Source: LGRD01 sp031382215 (lineage in GTDB: Bacteria; Pseudomonadota; Gammaproteobacteria; Burkholderiales; Burkholderiaceae_C). From it: a stretch of DNA of 14,091 nt. The stretch spans positions 1 through 14,091 of the forward strand of contig JANMYQ010000354.1 of assembly GCA_031382215.1 (NCBI GenBank). Direction: 5' to 3'. The translations under genes and the position numbers were made by a program. Shown piece after piece: positions 12,008 to 14,091 of this stretch; positions within the stretch are counted from its first letter, which is position 1, and each line of letters opens with the position of its first letter. The notes beneath the pieces are model-generated. The model saw nothing but the letters and a program-made list of their open reading frames with translations, had not been told where the DNA came from and made no database searches.

Positions 12008-13066
12008 TCAGCTGAACAACCGCCGTGTGGCCATCGAGCCTGCGGCGAGGTCGCGCGCTTCGAGCGCGGCGTAGAGCTGCGTCAACTCGGCGCCGATCAC
12101 GCCGAAGCCTTGCGGGCTGAGCGGCTGGCCGTTGTCGTCGACGATGGCGGCGTCCATGCCGAGTGACAGCGCCGTCGCGCTGGCCTGCCACGAGATGAAC
12201 GGGTCGGCCTTCGGGTCGGTCTGCGGCACGTCGAAGCTCAGGGTCACGTCGCTGACGGTGGCCTGCTGCGGGTGTTCGTCGAGCGCCTTCAGGCTGTCGA
12301 AGCCGAGCGTCAGCACCGGCGGCGCGCCTTCTTCGGCCGACGGCAGCACCAGCCGGCCCGGCACCATGCCGGGCACGAAGCCGTGCCGGCCGGCGTGCTG
12401 CTGGATGTAGGCCACGCTCCACGGCGACGAGCGGGCGTGCAGGTGCACGGCGAGTTGTGCGTCGTGCTGGCTGGCAAAGGTGTCGAGCTCGCGCGCGCGC
12501 GCCACCACTTCGAGCATGTCGGGAAAGTCGGCCATCGCGCCGATGGCCTCGCAGAACGGCTGGATCGCCTGCACGAACTCGGAGTATTCGATCTCGTTCA
12601 GCGCGCCACCGCGGTTGGCCAGTTGCACGCCGGCCTGCACCTCGCCGTAGTGGCGGCCGGGCTGCGGCGGCTCCCATTCGCCGGTGTCGGCGTTCAGGCC
12701 TTCGATCAGGAACGGCTTGCTGCCGGCGCGCCGCGTGGGCGGCAGGTGCGCCAGCAGCATTTCACCGCTGACGGGGGCATCCAGGTTCAGCACCACGATC
12801 GCATCGATCAACGCGTCGATGCGCGCGGGCGTGCGCCTGGGCAGCTTGCGTTCGAGCGGGAAGGAGGCCGAGTCGGCGGCCTCGGACGATTCGCTGGCCG
12901 CATCTCTGGCCCCATCACCCAGCACCGGCTCGCGGAAGTCCATCGGCCGTCCGGCCGGCAGCCCACGCTTCGGGTCGGCCTTGCGCGCCGTCCACGCACC
13001 ATGCGCCACGATGCCGGCCAGCACCACGCCGCCCAACGCTGCCAGTGCGACCGTCAGGCTGTCCAT
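12008..13066 (-). CDS. zipA: Cell division protein ZipA (FtsZ-binding)
   Basis: This 352-residue protein is a ZipA-type membrane anchor for the FtsZ ring. Residues about 4-24 form one N-terminal transmembrane helix (VALAALGGVVLAGIVAHGAW), followed by a charged, variable linker to about residue 80. The C-terminal half (about 205-345) is the FtsZ-binding ZipA_C domain, which in this lineage is diverged from the E. coli form. The linker is short and lacks the long Pro/Gln-rich stretch of E. coli ZipA. It starts 10 bases after the smc stop, matching the smc-zipA-ligA order common in betaproteobacteria, and this neighbourhood is a large part of the evidence for the name. Confidence 0.85.
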   Translation of the reverse strand: MDSLTVALAALGGVVLAGIVAHGAWTARKADPKRGLPAGRPMDFREPVLGDGARDAASESSEAADSASFPLERKLPRRTPARIDALIDAIVVLNLDAPVSGEMLLAHLPPTRRAGSKPFLIEGLNADTGEWEPPQPGRHYGEVQAGVQLANRGGALNEIEYSEFVQAIQPFCEAIGAMADFPDMLEVVARARELDTFASQHDAQLAVHLHARSSPWSVAYIQQHAGRHGFVPGMVPGRLVLPSAEEGAPPVLTLGFDSLKALDEHPQQATVSDVTLSFDVPQTDPKADPFISWQASATALSLGMDAAIVDDNGQPLSPQGFGVIGAELTQLYAALEARDLAAGSMATRRLFS

Positions 13067-13076
13067 GCTGGCTTCA

Positions 13077-14091
13077 TCAAGCGGGTTCGGCCAGGCTCAC
13101 CGCGGCCTGCATGTCCACCGCGACGATGCGCGACACACCCTGCTCCTGCATGGTCACGCCGATCAGCTGTTCGGCCATTTCCATCGCGATCTTGTTGTGG
13201 CTGATGAACAGGAACTGGGTGCCGCGCGACATCTCGGTCACGAGCTTGGAGTAGCGCTCGGTGTTGGCGTCGTCCAGCGGCGCGTCCACTTCGTCGAGCA
13301 GGCAGAACGGCGCGGGGTTGAGCTGGAAGATCGCGAACACCAGCGCTATCGCCGTCAGCGCCTTTTCGCCGCCCGACATCAGGTGGATGGTGCTGTTCTT
13401 CTTGCCGGGCGGTTGCGCCATCACCTGCACACCGGCGTCCAGGATCTCGTCGCCCGTCATCACCAGCCGGGCCACGCCGCCGCCGAACAAGGTGGGGAAC
13501 ATGCGGCCGAAGTGTTCATTGACCTGGTTGAACGTGCTGCCCAGCAGGTCGCGCGTTTCCAGGTCGATCTTGTGGATCGCGTCTTCGAGCGTGTTCATCG
13601 CTTCCACCAGGTCGGCGTTCTGCGCGTCGAGGAAGGTCTTGCGCTCGCGCGCCGCACTCAGTTCGTCCAGCGCAGCCAGGTTGACGGCACCGAGCGCATT
13701 GATCTCGCGGGTGATGCGGTCGATCTCGCTCTGCAGGCCAGCAAGCCGCACCTTGCCGTCTTCGATGCTCTGGCCCAGCGCGGCCATGTCGGCCTGTGCG
13801 GCCACCAGTTGCTCCAGGTACTGCGCGCCGCCGAGCTGCGCGGCCTGCTCTTCGAGCTGCAGTTTGGTGATGCGGTCGCGCAGCGGCTGCAAGCTTTGTT
13901 CGTGCGCCAGGCGCTGCTCGTCGGAGCGGCGCAGGCGCAGGGTCAGGTCGTCGTACTCGCTGCGCTTGGCACCGAGCGCGGCTTCGCGCTCCAGCTTCAG
14001 TGCCAGCGCAGTTTGCAGGCCGGCCAGGGCCGACACGTCGGTCAGCCGGGCCAACTCTTCCTGCAGTTGGGTGCCCGACTGCTCATTGGCC
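13077..14091 (-). CDS. smc: Chromosome segregation ATPase SMC, C-terminal part (5' partial)
   Basis: The last 337 or so codons of smc are present; the frame is still open at the right edge, so the N-terminal Walker A head, hinge and most of the coiled coil lie outside. Heptad-rich coiled coil (for example REAALGAKRSEYDDL and EEQAAQLGGAQYLEQLVAAQ) leads into the C-terminal ATPase head. The ABC signature SGGEKALTA begins at 13376, reading down the minus strand, and the Walker B FCLLDEVDAPLDD follows. A His-containing FISHNK marks the switch region. SMC with ScpA and ScpB organises and separates chromosomes. The gene heads the run smc-zipA-hicB-ligA. Confidence 0.96.
   Translation of the reverse strand, partial: ANEQSGTQLQEELARLTDVSALAGLQTALALKLEREAALGAKRSEYDDLTLRLRRSDEQRLAHEQSLQPLRDRITKLQLEEQAAQLGGAQYLEQLVAAQADMAALGQSIEDGKVRLAGLQSEIDRITREINALGAVNLAALDELSAARERKTFLDAQNADLVEAMNTLEDAIHKIDLETRDLLGSTFNQVNEHFGRMFPTLFGGGVARLVMTGDEILDAGVQVMAQPPGKKNSTIHLMSGGEKALTAIALVFAIFQLNPAPFCLLDEVDAPLDDANTERYSKLVTEMSRGTQFLFISHNKIAMEMAEQLIGVTMQEQGVSRIVAVDMQAAVSLAEPA

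Noticed and set aside
9931..12015. Open frame of 694 codons on the plus strand opposite ligA and hicB
   Set aside because: It spans the antisense of two recognised genes and has His/Ala/Arg-rich composition with no family motif; ligA motifs on the other strand are complete.
12272..13204. Open frame of 310 codons on the plus strand opposite zipA and the end of smc
   Set aside because: A GC-driven shadow crossing the boundary between two real genes, with no motif of its own.

Overview
This 14.1 kb window is GC-rich bacterial chromosome. The smc-zipA-ligA order, the small-heat-shock and HicB families and the codon use point to a betaproteobacterium, probably Burkholderiales; this is inferred from gene content and no rRNA is present to confirm it. 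Both edges cut through genes: the left edge truncates the 5' end of a plus-strand flavoprotein gene and the right edge truncates the 5' end of minus-strand smc.

Layout. (1) 1-2325, plus: a sarcosine/dimethylglycine dehydrogenase-like flavoprotein with folate-binding GcvT domains. (2) 2359-4144, minus: a Nudix hydrolase, then two adjacent Hsp20 chaperones. The Hsp20 pair is preceded by an FNR/Anr-type palindrome, a promoter-like CTTGAAA element and a GC-rich 5'-UTR hairpin. (3) 4292-5164, plus: a secreted lipoprotein with a carboxypeptidase-regulatory-like domain. (4) 5169-9346, minus: a compact accessory block with, in order of transcription, an AIPR-family protein with a nuclease-like N-terminus, a frameshifted hicA, hicB, a second HicB-like gene, an ASCH-GNAT fusion, and vapB-vapC with a palindromic operator. 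(5) 9502-14091, minus: the housekeeping set smc-zipA-ligA (chromosome condensation, FtsZ anchoring, DNA ligation), with a lone hicB inserted between zipA and ligA.

The accessory block is the most interesting part. The AIPR gene is markedly poorer in GC than its neighbours (hand counts of two 60-base samples gave about 48 percent, against 73 percent in ligA and 65 percent in hicA). Its stop codon overlaps the hicA start as ATGA. hicA itself has no single open frame from a normal start: five codons are followed by TAG, and the rest of the toxin is intact in another frame. The unit therefore looks like a phage-defence gene joined to a toxin-antitoxin pair whose toxin is probably switched off. 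There are three HicB-family genes in the window but only one recognisable HicA, and that one is broken.

No tRNA, rRNA, CRISPR array, transposase or convincing rho-independent terminator was seen. Gaps between genes are short; the longest are 3256-3373, 4145-4291 and 9347-9501, all under 160 bases.
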